From Patagioenas fasciata (lineage: Eukaryota > Chordata > Aves > Columbiformes > Columbidae), in contig NC_092526.1 of NCBI RefSeq assembly GCF_037038585.1, positions 37,399,501-37,463,500 of the forward strand: a stretch of DNA of 64,000 nucleotides, read 5' to 3'. Below, piece by piece: positions 14,001-26,000 of this stretch (its first letter is position 1; each line of letters starts with the position of its first letter). The notes under the pieces are model-generated. The model saw nothing but the letters and a program-made list of their open reading frames with translations. It did no database searches and had not been told where the DNA came from. The translations under genes and the position numbers were made by a program.

Positions 14001-17000
14001 TCCATATATGTTTATTACTACTGCATGTGGCTAAAGCTAAGAATTCTTTGAGGAGATCAGTCGCATTTTAACAAACTAACACTGAAGGTAATGGTAATGA
14101 TAAAGCATCAAAAGTATAGATTTGACCTTGGAAAGAGGAAGTCCCAAGAAATACATTACCATGCAGAATATAATCAACAGCTGAGCTGCACTTAACATTA
14201 ATTAATCATAGTAGGGAATAACTTATTACATTTTTTTCCTTGTGCAGTCTAACAAAAAGAGCAATTTTTCTATTGGCTGATAGAATCATGCATGAATACT
14301 GAGTATGCAAACTGCTAATGTACAATTTTTATTTAATCTTTACCATACAAAGTCATCTTGGGAAATTCTTGCACTTACCTATTCAAAGGTTTTATGAGAC
14401 AGCATTAAAAGACTTTAATCCCAATGATACTAAAAAAAATGCCAGCAGTTTGGCGTAGCTGGTACTGACATTTCAAAACATCAAAAATCTTTGAGCCTGT
14501 AGTTTCAGTCCCTCACATATTAAGAAATAATATTCAAGGGTAATAATTAGTTGATAAGCTTGTTTGAAAAATGAGAAAATGCACTTACTGAAGTCCATTA
14601 CAAGTTGAAAGAGCAACTTTGGAATCCTTGATACCTCTGATATTTCCATGGTAGTAACAATGCTCTCCACCCTAATAATGTTTAAAAACAAACAATCAAT
14701 CACAAACAAAATTACCCCGATTTCCTGTCTTTTCCTTAAAACCAAGGCAAAAAATCTAACAGCTTCCATTAGGTAAAGCTTCAGAGAAAGCAGTGATTGC
14801 TGACGTAAATACCAATGACTAGCCCTCATTGCTTATAAGAGAACAACTGTGCCCAGTAAAGACTAATTTTTATAAAAGTCTTCTGGTCATAATATGGCAT
14901 ATTCTTTTGTTGAAGACACAGCATTCTTGATCTTTTTTTAAGTGTATTTCTTTGTTGCAAATTGATTCTGCAAAAATGTTATGTAATGCAGGTTACATGA
15001 GCACTGAACTGTTTCTTTGTGCCTTCCAGGTCTGTTAAAATTACAGTGTTCATCAATCAGCTGCAATGTATTTGGCTTAGATCTGGATTCTACCAATTTT
15101 GTCTCACCAAAAATGTGTCTACTAAAGTGTTACATCATTAGACTGTAGGTATCAATATCACCAATGGTGAATGAACAACACTAAGACATACAGTTGCATT
15201 TTTACTGTACATATGAAAAGTGTACTAAAAGTCAACACTTGATTTTAACTGCATAAAATTCTAAATAGATGCAAAACAAAAATATTTTTAAAATGGCAAG
15301 ACTTTTGTGTTTCCCTAAGGAAGTCAGCATTCGTGTTTTAGACAAGGTCTTGCCTTTATTTAAAAATAATAACGTTTAAATTACCTACAAGTGGGGGATT
15401 TTAACTTCACTGATGTTTGTTGGAAGGACTACTCGGCCAGCCAGCCGCAGTCCAGGAGGTGCCTCCAGTGCCTTGATGATAACTTCCTGATGCAAAGGGT
15501 GGAGGAGCCGACTAGAAGAGGTACATTGTTGGACCTCATCCTCACTAACAAGGAGGGTCTGGTTGAAGCGGTAAAGGTTGAGGGCTGCCTTGGTTGCAGT
15601 GACCATGAGAGGGTGGAGTTCAGGATCTCATGTGGCAGAAACAGGATAGCAAGTAGAATTGCAACCCTGGATTTCAGCAGGGCAAACTTTGGTCTTTTCA
15701 GGCAATTGCTAAGGGAAATCCCATGGGCAGGGCTGCTGGAAGGTACAGGGGTCCAAGATAGTTGGTTAGTGTTCAGGGACTGTTTCTACCGGGCACAAGA
15801 TCAGAGCATCCCACACGTAGGAAGTCAAGGAAGGGAGCCAGGAGACCTCCGTGGTTAAACAGGGAGCTGCTGGGTATGCTCAAGTGGAAGAGGAGAGTTT
15901 ATAGATCATGGAAGGAGGGGCTGGCCACTTGGGGAGAATATTAGGCTGTTGTCAGAGGGTGTAGGGACGCAACTAGGAAAGCTAAGGCCTCCTTAGAATT
16001 AAACTTGGCAAGAGGGGTCAAGGACAACAGGAAAAGCTTTTTCCGATACTTGGCAGATAAAACTAAGACCAGAGGCAATGTAGGCCCACTGATGAACGAG
16101 GTGGGTGCTCTGGTGACAGAAGAAACAGAGAAGGCAGAGTTACTGAATGCTTTCTTTGTCTCTGTCTACTCTGCCAGAGGCTGTCCTGAGAAGCCCCCCG
16201 TACCACTGAGGCCCCAGAGGAAGGCAGGACAATGAAGGAGTTTGCCTGAGTTGATGAGGACTGGGTTAGGGAGCAGTGAGGCAATCTGGACATCCATAAA
16301 TCCATGGGTCCGGATGGGATGCACCCACGGGTGCTGAGGGAGCTGGCTGAGGTCATTATTGGACCGCTCTCCATCACCTTTGCCAAGTCTTGGGAAACAG
16401 GAGAGCTGCCTGAGGACTGGAGGAAAGCAAATGTCACTCCAGTCTTCAAAAAGGGCAAGAAGGAGAACCCGGGTAACTATAGACGGGTCAGCCTCACCTC
16501 CATCCCTGAGAAACTGATGGAACGACGACTTCTTGGTGCCATCTCAAGGCATCTCGGGGATAAGAGGGTCATTAGGGGCAGTCAGCATGGCTTCACCAAG
16601 GGGAAGTCGTGCTTGACCAACCTCATTGACTTTTATGAGGACATAACAAGATGGATGGATGACGGCAGAGCGGCGGACATGGTCTGCCTTGACTTGAGTA
16701 AGGCATTTGACACAATCTCCCTAAACTGAGGGAGTGCAGTCTGGATGATGGGGTAGTGAGGTGGACTGCGAAGTGGCTGAAAGGAAGAAGCCAGAGAGTC
16801 GTGGTCAATGGGGCGGTGTCCAGTGGGAGGCCTGTATCTAGTGCAGTGCCTCAGGGGTCAGTACTGAGACCATTATTATTCAATGTATTCATCAATGATT
16901 TGGACGAGGGAATAGAGTGACTGTCAGCAAGTTTGCTGATGACACCAAGCTGGGAGGAGTGGCTGACACGCCAGAGGCTGTGCTGCCATCCAGAGACCTG

Positions 17001-20000
17001 GACAGGCTGGAGAGTTGGGCAGGGAAAAATGTAATGACATATAACAAGGGAAAGCGTAGAGTCTGTCATCTGGTTAGGAACAACCCCAGGTTCCAGTATA
17101 AGTTGGGGAATGACCTATTAGAGAGCAGTGTAGGGGAAAGGGACCTGGGGTCCTGGTGGACAGCAGGATGACCATGAGCCAGCACTGGGCCCTTGTGGCC
17201 AGGAAGGCCAATGGTACCTGGGGTGGATTAGAAGGGGGGTGATCAGTAGGTCAGAGAGGTTCTCCTTCCCCTCTATTCTGCCCTGGTGAGACCACACCTG
17301 GAATATTGTGTCCAGTTCTGGGCCCCTCAATCCAGAAGGACAGGGAACTGCTGGAGAGAGTCCAGCGCAGGGCAACAAAGATGATGAAGAGAGTGGAGTA
17401 TCTCCCGTGTGAGGAAAGGCTGAGGGAGCTGGGGCTCTGGAGCTTGGAGAAGAGGAAACTGAGGGGTGACCTTATTAATGTTTACAGATATATAAAGTGT
17501 GAGTGTCAGGAGGATGGAGCCAGGCTCTTCTCAGAGCCAGTCAATGATAGGACAAGGGGTAATGGGTTCAAACTGGAACACAGGAAGTTCCACTTAAATT
17601 TGAGAAGAAACCTCTTCTCAGTAAGGGTGACAAAACACTGGACCAGGCTGCCCAGGGAAGTTGTGGAGTCTCCTTCTCTGCAGACATTCAAACCCACCTC
17701 AACACCTTCCTGTGTAATCTCATCTGGGTGTTCCTGCTTCAGCAGGGGGATTGGACTGGATGAGCCTTGAGGTCCCTTCCAATCCCTGACATTCTGTTAT
17801 TCTGTGAATAAACTGACTAGACTGTTAGGGGCTTACAGAACTACTTATCATGACTAAGGGTAAAATAAACTGACTTCAGAGGAATGGTTCAGCTGAGTAA
17901 ACAAGAAGAGTGTATCTTTTCTATCAACAAAGCAGCAAGAGCAACATTAATAGACTGTTTAAGCTATGAAAACTTAGAAAGAAACCGAGAAACATTATTT
18001 CAACTTTCTAAAGCATTACTTTAACTTTCCTGAAGAAAAAGGACTAGTGAATTTAGATGCTGCTGTACATCAGGACAGCTGAATGACACTAATTTACCTC
18101 ATTTAAGTAGTTGGTCTTTCATGTCTACCAACAATAACCTTAGCTAAACTAAGGATTAAATGTATTCTCAAAAAGTTTTATCAAAAACCATTAAGTGTGG
18201 TTGTTTCTCTCACACATGGTTTGAAAAACATACCATTCATCATAAAAATATTTGTAATTTTGGTGTCATATGTCTTCTGACTTCCAAGAAGCATATTGGA
18301 CCCATTCCTTCTGCAATTATTATGACTCAAGGAAGTACCAACAATGTAAATGCTCTTTAAGTGTGCACAGCATTATTTCCATTTTGCATCTTATTTAATA
18401 AGTTATTCAGATTCCAAATTAAATTCCTAACAGACTGTGTGCATAATTAAATCAAAGCACTACAGAGAAATCAGTCACTACATATTTACTTTTCCATCAC
18501 TGAGAAGGCATAAGCCATACTTTTTAACAACTAAACCATTTATTAACATTCTCACACAGTAGCTTTTCAATAATTTTTTTAAAGACAGTCATCCAGGCAA
18601 AGAAATTGCTGCTTGTTCTCCAGTGTTTTCACTCTTGTAATAAACTATGCCTTTCTAGAAAAGCACAATACTTTTTTCCTCAAGATCTCACTTCTTCACA
18701 TCCACATCAGGAAACAAAACATTTTACTTACTGAGGTCTAAAAAGGATTGTAAGATACTGCAAAAGTCCTTATTTGACCTCTTACACAAATTGAGTGTGT
18801 GTTTTCTGAACTCATAATGAAGCCTTTTACAGATTAATGTGACTTCAGGAGCTCTATTATTGTTTCTAAATAAATCAATTCAGAAAACATCCCCTAGGAA
18901 GTCTGGATCAAGTTACTGCAGCATGGCAAGGCAGTCTGTTTGCTGAGTCTAAAGCTCTAATAATTTTCCAGTCAGATTCATGATTCAGCAACCGCAGTGC
19001 TCAGTGCTTGTGCTGCGGCTGACAAATGCATGAGCTTGTCTGAATGCCAAAGGGAATCATTTTCTTGCATCATTTAGCATTTTTGCCTATTCTGCAGAGT
19101 ACTGAGTCTTAATGAAACAACTTCCTTACTATGTTATGTGAAACTAGTTTTCTTCTTCAGTGGAAGAAAACAAAACAGTATTTTGCAATAATTATATTGC
19201 AATGTAATTGTTCAATTTCGCCCTCATCTGTGATACATTGTTTTATTTGAAGTTCTCTATAACACAGGCAAAATAATAAACTAGACATCTGATATTTGGA
19301 TAAACAACCATCCTGACTTGCTGAAGGCATAAATAGAGATATATTTCACATATAATAAGCTCACAGCAAATATTCCAGCATTCATAACAAATATGAAAAA
19401 AGTAATTCCCTGAAAATGTAGCTTATAACCTTCCTAGGAACCTACCAGTCCTCATTTTATTACTATAACAAACAAAAAGACGGATCTGGTTCCCTTAGTC
19501 AGGGCTGAACTATCTCACATAACTTTAACCTTTTAGTCTTTGGATCTATAGCACTGGATTCAATTTGGGAGCTAGTATGTTAGTGCACAACTCTTCAACA
19601 TTTTATGGGCATTGTTCCCTCAGAAAGACCATCCTGACACATTTTAAGAGCACAATACCTTAGAAATCTTTGGTTTTCCATCTTCATAGTGAATCTCCAC
19701 ATAATTGGAAGATAACAAGTCACTGTCAAAGAAAGGAAAAATCAAGATGAGAAAAATCTGAATATTCTTTCTACTGCTGTGGGTGGGTTTGGGGTTTTTT
19801 CTTATAATTTTCAAACCCTTTTTTCTGCTCTTGTAAATTAGTTTAAAAAAATCAAGCAGCTTGTGTCCAGTAAATGGTTTGCTGGTGCACTGGAAGTCAC
19901 AGTGTGTCACAGAAGGGGGAATTTCATTCTGCACTCTAATCCCCTGTCATTTAGCTTTGCAATTAGATTATCATATTAAAAAAAAAAAAAAAATCCCATG

Positions 20001-23000
20001 GCTTTAGAACTTTCTTTGCTGCCAGTAACTGGTACTCACAACAGGTATGTTTAGTTTGTTACTGTTTTCAAATAACTTTTATATTTTATCTAAAAGTTAA
20101 ACTGAGTATATGTAAAGTTGAACAAATACATACATGATTTTTCTGAAGGCAAGAGCGTATACTTTACCTGTACCTCACTTTCACAACTGGAAATACTCAG
20201 TTTTTTCCAAAACCAGTAATATTCTTAAAAAAAAAAAACAACAAACACCACACACAAACAAAAACACTCTACCCATACTACCACCCATACTACCCTTCTT
20301 CTTCCTTTCATTTTTCCATCTCAGATTCTTTTCTCACCCTTTTTTTTTTCCTAACGCTGGCAAGACAAATTTCTGAAACATGGAAATTTCCCACAAAGTA
20401 TAATTTACAGTTCCATTTTTTTTTCTTTATTGGGTCTTTTTTTTTCTAAATAAGATTATCTAGACTGTACATATCCTAGGATAACTTCCGTTCACCTCTC
20501 ACACCATTACAATCACGTCATTACAATTACAATTGCAGCACAGTGGTCCAGGGAGAGCAAAGCAGTTAATATGTTAACTGGCCCTATCACATATGCAAGA
20601 TAAGCCTTTTGCTTAAAGTAATCCAGAATTCTCAACATTTTTCAAGTCTCTATGAGCCTTTATCCTTCCAAATAAAAAAAAACCAAAAACATTAAAGGGT
20701 CTGATAATGGTACATACATGAAAATAAAAATATTGTTGCTATGAATAGAAAACATCATAATTATAGAAGCTGGATCTGACAAAATAGCTTTGAGGGGAAT
20801 TAACGACTAAGAACAACTTACAATAATGGGTATCTCAAACCCGGATTAGGCTATTAGCAATCCTGATAACACTTTCATTCTGGGACTACTGGCTCATAAA
20901 ATCAATTCTATATGCTGCATTTATCAGACACTATACTTCTCAGAGAAGATCCTGCAGAAGTCAGTACCAGTGGTTCTTTTAAAAGTCTTTTTTCATGGAC
21001 CTGACAGACCACATTCTGTGCCTGCAAAACCAACATTAATAGCCATGAGTAATTACTGAAGTTGCATCATTTGTCTTAATCTTCGTTTTGATAGCAACAT
21101 TTAATATTTTTAAAGGGCAGATTTAAAAATAAACTCAGTTGCATAAAATAATTTTAACTTTCTCTACTTGTATCACAGTAAGCTATGAATTTTCTGCAGG
21201 AGAATACAGATATTTTATAAATAGTGTAAGCACTTGTCTACAATGCAAACATTCAGTTCTTCAACGTGACAAGGTTTGAAGCTTCTGAAGAGGATTATAT
21301 ATACAAAGAAAACTTTAGTGTTGATAACACGCTTTTCCTCTTTGCATTTTTCATACTTATAACAAAGTACTTAAGATGCTATAGACAAGGCTAGAGGCAA
21401 CCAACACAGTAGGGAAATGGAAAACTCTGATTAGATGTAAGTTTAAAAAAATGACTGAGGATGGTTAAACACAAACTACGCTCAGTTTGAGAAGTCCTTG
21501 ATCAGATGCAGATTTTTACAGGTGCTTCTGCTTGAATTCACAGACTGGTTTACTTGAACCAATTCCAGGTTCACCATTTATCTACCCATTTCCAAATCAA
21601 GCTCACCTTCTCAGGCTCCCTTTTTTGCCTTCTAGTAATCTTACACGACTGATCTCAGAACTGCTTGCAGTGCTACCTAGTGCTTTTGGCGTCTTGTAAG
21701 GCTTGCAGTAGGTGATTTCCTACTGTGTCTACTGACTCAACTAACTGTAGTTTAATTACAGCATGTCTCTCTTATTTATCCCATTTCATGTGACCTAAGA
21801 GCTACTCAAAACTTCTTCAGTCCACCCTTTGCAGAATCTTTCCATAGTTTGATACTCTTTTCTTGGACTTTCATTGAACTTCTGTTCTAACCCAGTTGTT
21901 TCCTTTACCTACCAACCTTCTCCATTATTTAGCTTCTCATTACTTCCAACTACACTTCTTTTCATTGCTGACTTTCCAGCACTACTGTCCTGCGAGATCT
22001 GCTGGCTACAAGACACATTGATGAAATTTTCCATACTGAACAAATTCCCTCCAGAGAAAGTTGAGGCCTGCTATTCATAACACACTTTCCAAATGCCATG
22101 CTGTGAACAAAACACACCTTTGATTTGTGAACCATTCTTCTGCCAAATGTAACACAGTATCTACCACCTAGAAGTTGGAGTAGAAAATCTATTATAATGC
22201 TATTGTCTTTCACAAACCCTTTCTTGTGCTACACTGTAACAGGGTATTTTAAACTAGTTTCTGATCATTGTTGTTTCCTAAGACTTGTCACACACGACTA
22301 ACATACTGCAAGAGTATTTTTCTCTTAACGCCTCCCACAGAGCAGCAAGAATTTTCAACTTCCCATGGAAAAAAAATCAGTCAGCTTTTTCTTAAACTGT
22401 ATGCCTCTGCCTTCATAGGCACCTGATTTTTGCCAGGTGCCTGGTACCACTTATTTTAAGCATCTGTCTAGGCCAGCAAACATCCTAAAGAATACATTAC
22501 TTCCAATCATGCAGAAATCCCTCAATGTATAATGCTAATCTGAGACAATTATGATCTCACTCAGGGAAACAGGGGGGAATGGAAGGGGACAGTGTGTTTG
22601 CAGGTGTTTTCCAACATGGTTCTGCTAGTGGACACAACCAGCTCCTTCTATAACAAGGTTAATCTCAGTCCTGTTCCCTAAATTAATAGCAAAATCTGTA
22701 CAAACACAGCTGTAACTGTGCTTACAAACAGTATTAAAATGTGATATTGCAGGGAGTGCTCTAGGACTGAAAAATTCAGCAAAAATATTCCACTATTGCT
22801 GCAAAGAAAAAGACAGAATTTGGATAAGGGAGTTTGTTCTATATTTTGGTAAAGCTCTGAAAATAACAACAGCTATAAAAACAAGCCTAAAACTGCTACT
22901 GCAAACTTTCCCTGCCAAAACTTTTAACTGTTACTAATGCTGACAAATCTGACAAAAGACAGGAGAAATTATTTAAGGAAAATTTAAAAAATGGCCACTT

Positions 23001-26000
23001 AACCAAAATTACTTACAAATATTTTTTCCAACATGAAAGACATACCCAGAAGAGCACTGTAATTTCACCAGTAGGTGTGATGTGATCCTTAATGCAAGTG
23101 GCATCAAAAAGAAAGGCTTGGGACACACTTATTAAGAGCTCACGTAGAAGTACAAGCGCCTGAGGAATGAGATACAGAATTCACGCACAAAGTAGGGATC
23201 TCCACATCACAAATTAACTCTTTTTCCTTCATTATAATTTACAAAATACCTAAATTTACCTCTGAAAAGCAGCTCTGAATTTTAGAAAATACATTTGTGC
23301 CTTATCTACATGAGACTGTGTTTTATCATGTTTCAGTTGGTCCCTTCATATTTTGTCTGAGCAGAAACGCATCCAGCACAGCGAATTTGTTGATCAATAT
23401 TACGAGCACCAGAAGCAGGGCAAGCTTTTATTGAAACAATTGTGTAAGTCACGATCACAGCAGACAAAAGCATATTTATGCTAGTGCCACATTAACATGA
23501 TGCCTTGTAATGAATACATCTAATTGCAACATGCTGAATGAAGTCATAAAAAAAAAAAAAAACCCACACACATTAGTCTGCTGTGTCCTTTTCTATAGTT
23601 CCTGTTCAACTGTTCTTATGGGAGTTCAGTATATAGTTTCTAGTATGTCTTTACTTAGTTGTCATCATTGAAGCTGCTCTGCCATGGGTGTCTCCAAAGA
23701 ATAAATATACTACAAACATTCATTGTTAGTTATTAAAACACAGAAAGGTTACTTTTTCTTATATTATCTTGAAGGAGCTTTAAATATCAAAACATGATAC
23801 TGTGGATCAAGCATCTGTGTTTACAAGCAATAAAAGAAACAACTGATGATGCAGGTGTACAGGGTTAACTTTTTCATATCTAGGGAATCAAAGAAAGTCC
23901 CCCCTCACTTCTGCTATTAATACCATAATGATTGTGTAACAGTAAACAGTACAATTATTTGAAAATCACTTCTTGCATGATCTTGCGCTTGTTGCTTTTG
24001 TTTGGCTTGTCTTTCAGGTAGAGAAAAAGATAACATAACAATATCTGGACAACACTTTAGGGCTTTTTAAAGACATCCTCAAATGGGGAAAGATCTCTAA
24101 AAAAGACTGACAGGAGACCATGTTCTAAGACATATAGACTGGTGCAGAAAACACTTCAGATTCTTTTCTGGATCAGTCTGCTTCACTTGTGCAGGAAGCC
24201 CTAAGTCAGTGCAAGGGAGTTCAGACACCAAATTTTTCATGATCCTTTCTCTAGTTACATCCTGAAGCCATCCATCTGAAAACAGAGAATACTGTATTGT
24301 AATGGCTACTTCAGCAAGCATTTTAAAAGTAGGAGCTTGAAGATTTCTTCAGAACATTAAGTACACTATGTTGCTCACATTCCACTATAGTTTCCTTTAC
24401 CATAGCTCTGAAGATGATACCACTTTTAAAAGTGCTATGGAAGAGGATATGAAGAAATTAATGGCTAGACAATATTACAGAAGATACAAGTACTATGTCA
24501 TAGAACGCAATTCAATGTAATTTGCTCTGACAGGACTTTCCTGGAAAAGCAATTAACAAACTAAAGATTTTATTTAAACACTGGTCAAGGTAATTCAATA
24601 TTGCATTTTAGTGGATCCTCTTCTTCTACCACCAGCTTGGAAAATAGGCAGCTTTAAATTATGAATAAGAATTTTATTAACCTGTAGCATAAGGTTGAGG
24701 ACTGCCATCTATCTTTGCCAGAATGGTCTCATTCAATGTTAACTGCATTTGCCAAAGCTTCCTTCAGTTAAAGCAAGATTGTTTTATATACAAAAGAAAT
24801 CTAGGTGTCTTCTCCTCTTAAAACCTTCACTGAATGCTCCACATGTTCCGATACTGTGTGTCTAATGAAACAGTCCCATTTAAACCAATTTGTATAATGA
24901 AGAAATAATCCAACCAGATGTGTGTGGGGAAATTTATTTTACTTCTAACACTAAAAGTAGTGAAATAAGTTTCTTTATACTTACAGAGAGCTGATTTGAC
25001 CAGATTAGATTAATGACTATAGCAAAAACAGAGATACATTTTGGTATTCCAGAAAACTAAAAGTTTATTTTGGTTCCTTTAACCCAGGCTTCCACATTGA
25101 ACTGTATTGCACAACTTTAATCCTGCCATTGAACCAAGTTAAACTCAGTGATATAGGCTTTTAGGATATAGTTTGATGAACTTAATTAATCCTATGTCAA
25201 GCACACACAGGTTTTAAACTAGCTCCAAATGCAAAGATTTCAGCCTGATGATAACGGAATCCCAGATGCCAGTAATTCACTTCAGTATAAAGATCTTGCT
25301 ATTGTCAAGACTGGACCATCCCAGAAACAGACTGAAAAACTTCTGCTAGATTAGAAAAATAACAGTTCTTTGCCATTGCCACATTACAGTGGTTACATGG
25401 GAGCAAGGAATACGAACATAACCTAAGAGAGTATATGTCAAGTCAGACAACTGCTTAGTATGTTGTTTCACAGCAAATACATATCGCAATTTTTCAGGGA
25501 GCTTTCTCAGCCCCAGTGATCTGTGACACCTGCTCAGCACACACACAAAAAAGGAGGAATTTCCAACTAAATACCCTATATAGAGTATCTTATAGTCTCA
25601 TTGAAATAAGCTCTGCTGTCTATGATTTTATTGAGAGCCGTTTCGTGGAGCACAACTTTACTCATGCATTGCACAGCAGGCATAGGGACATCACTTAATT
25701 ACTACAGGGAAATCCAAAACTTGAATGCTTTAAAGTCAGGGACTGCAACATTCATTTATATGGCTACAGCTGTAAGTTCTCCTCTATAAAACATATAAAG
25801 AAACAGACACACATAAACATGTTTTATAAATATTTGGGAAAAATAAGAGAATGGTGAAGAAAAATGGGATTAAAAAAAGAAAAAATATTAAAAGGACTGA
25901 TCTGGAAAGTTCTGAGGGGAATGAAAGAAACACCTGACAAGGAGTTGGTGCAAAAGTAACTGCTGTTTCTGCATTGTTGAAATTTGCCATTTGATATTGG

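Larger units (their letters stand above)
14672..19658 (-). other. ADAM23 intron 4
   Basis: 5.0 kb intron. CR1 copy B occupies 15,386-17,812 on the opposite strand. The remainder is AT-rich, with a short more complex, GC-richer patch near 18,900-19,100 that contains a hairpin. Confidence 0.85.

Noticed and set aside
20134..20376. 80-codon frame in intron 3
   Set aside because: Low-complexity translation of A/C- and T-rich tracts.
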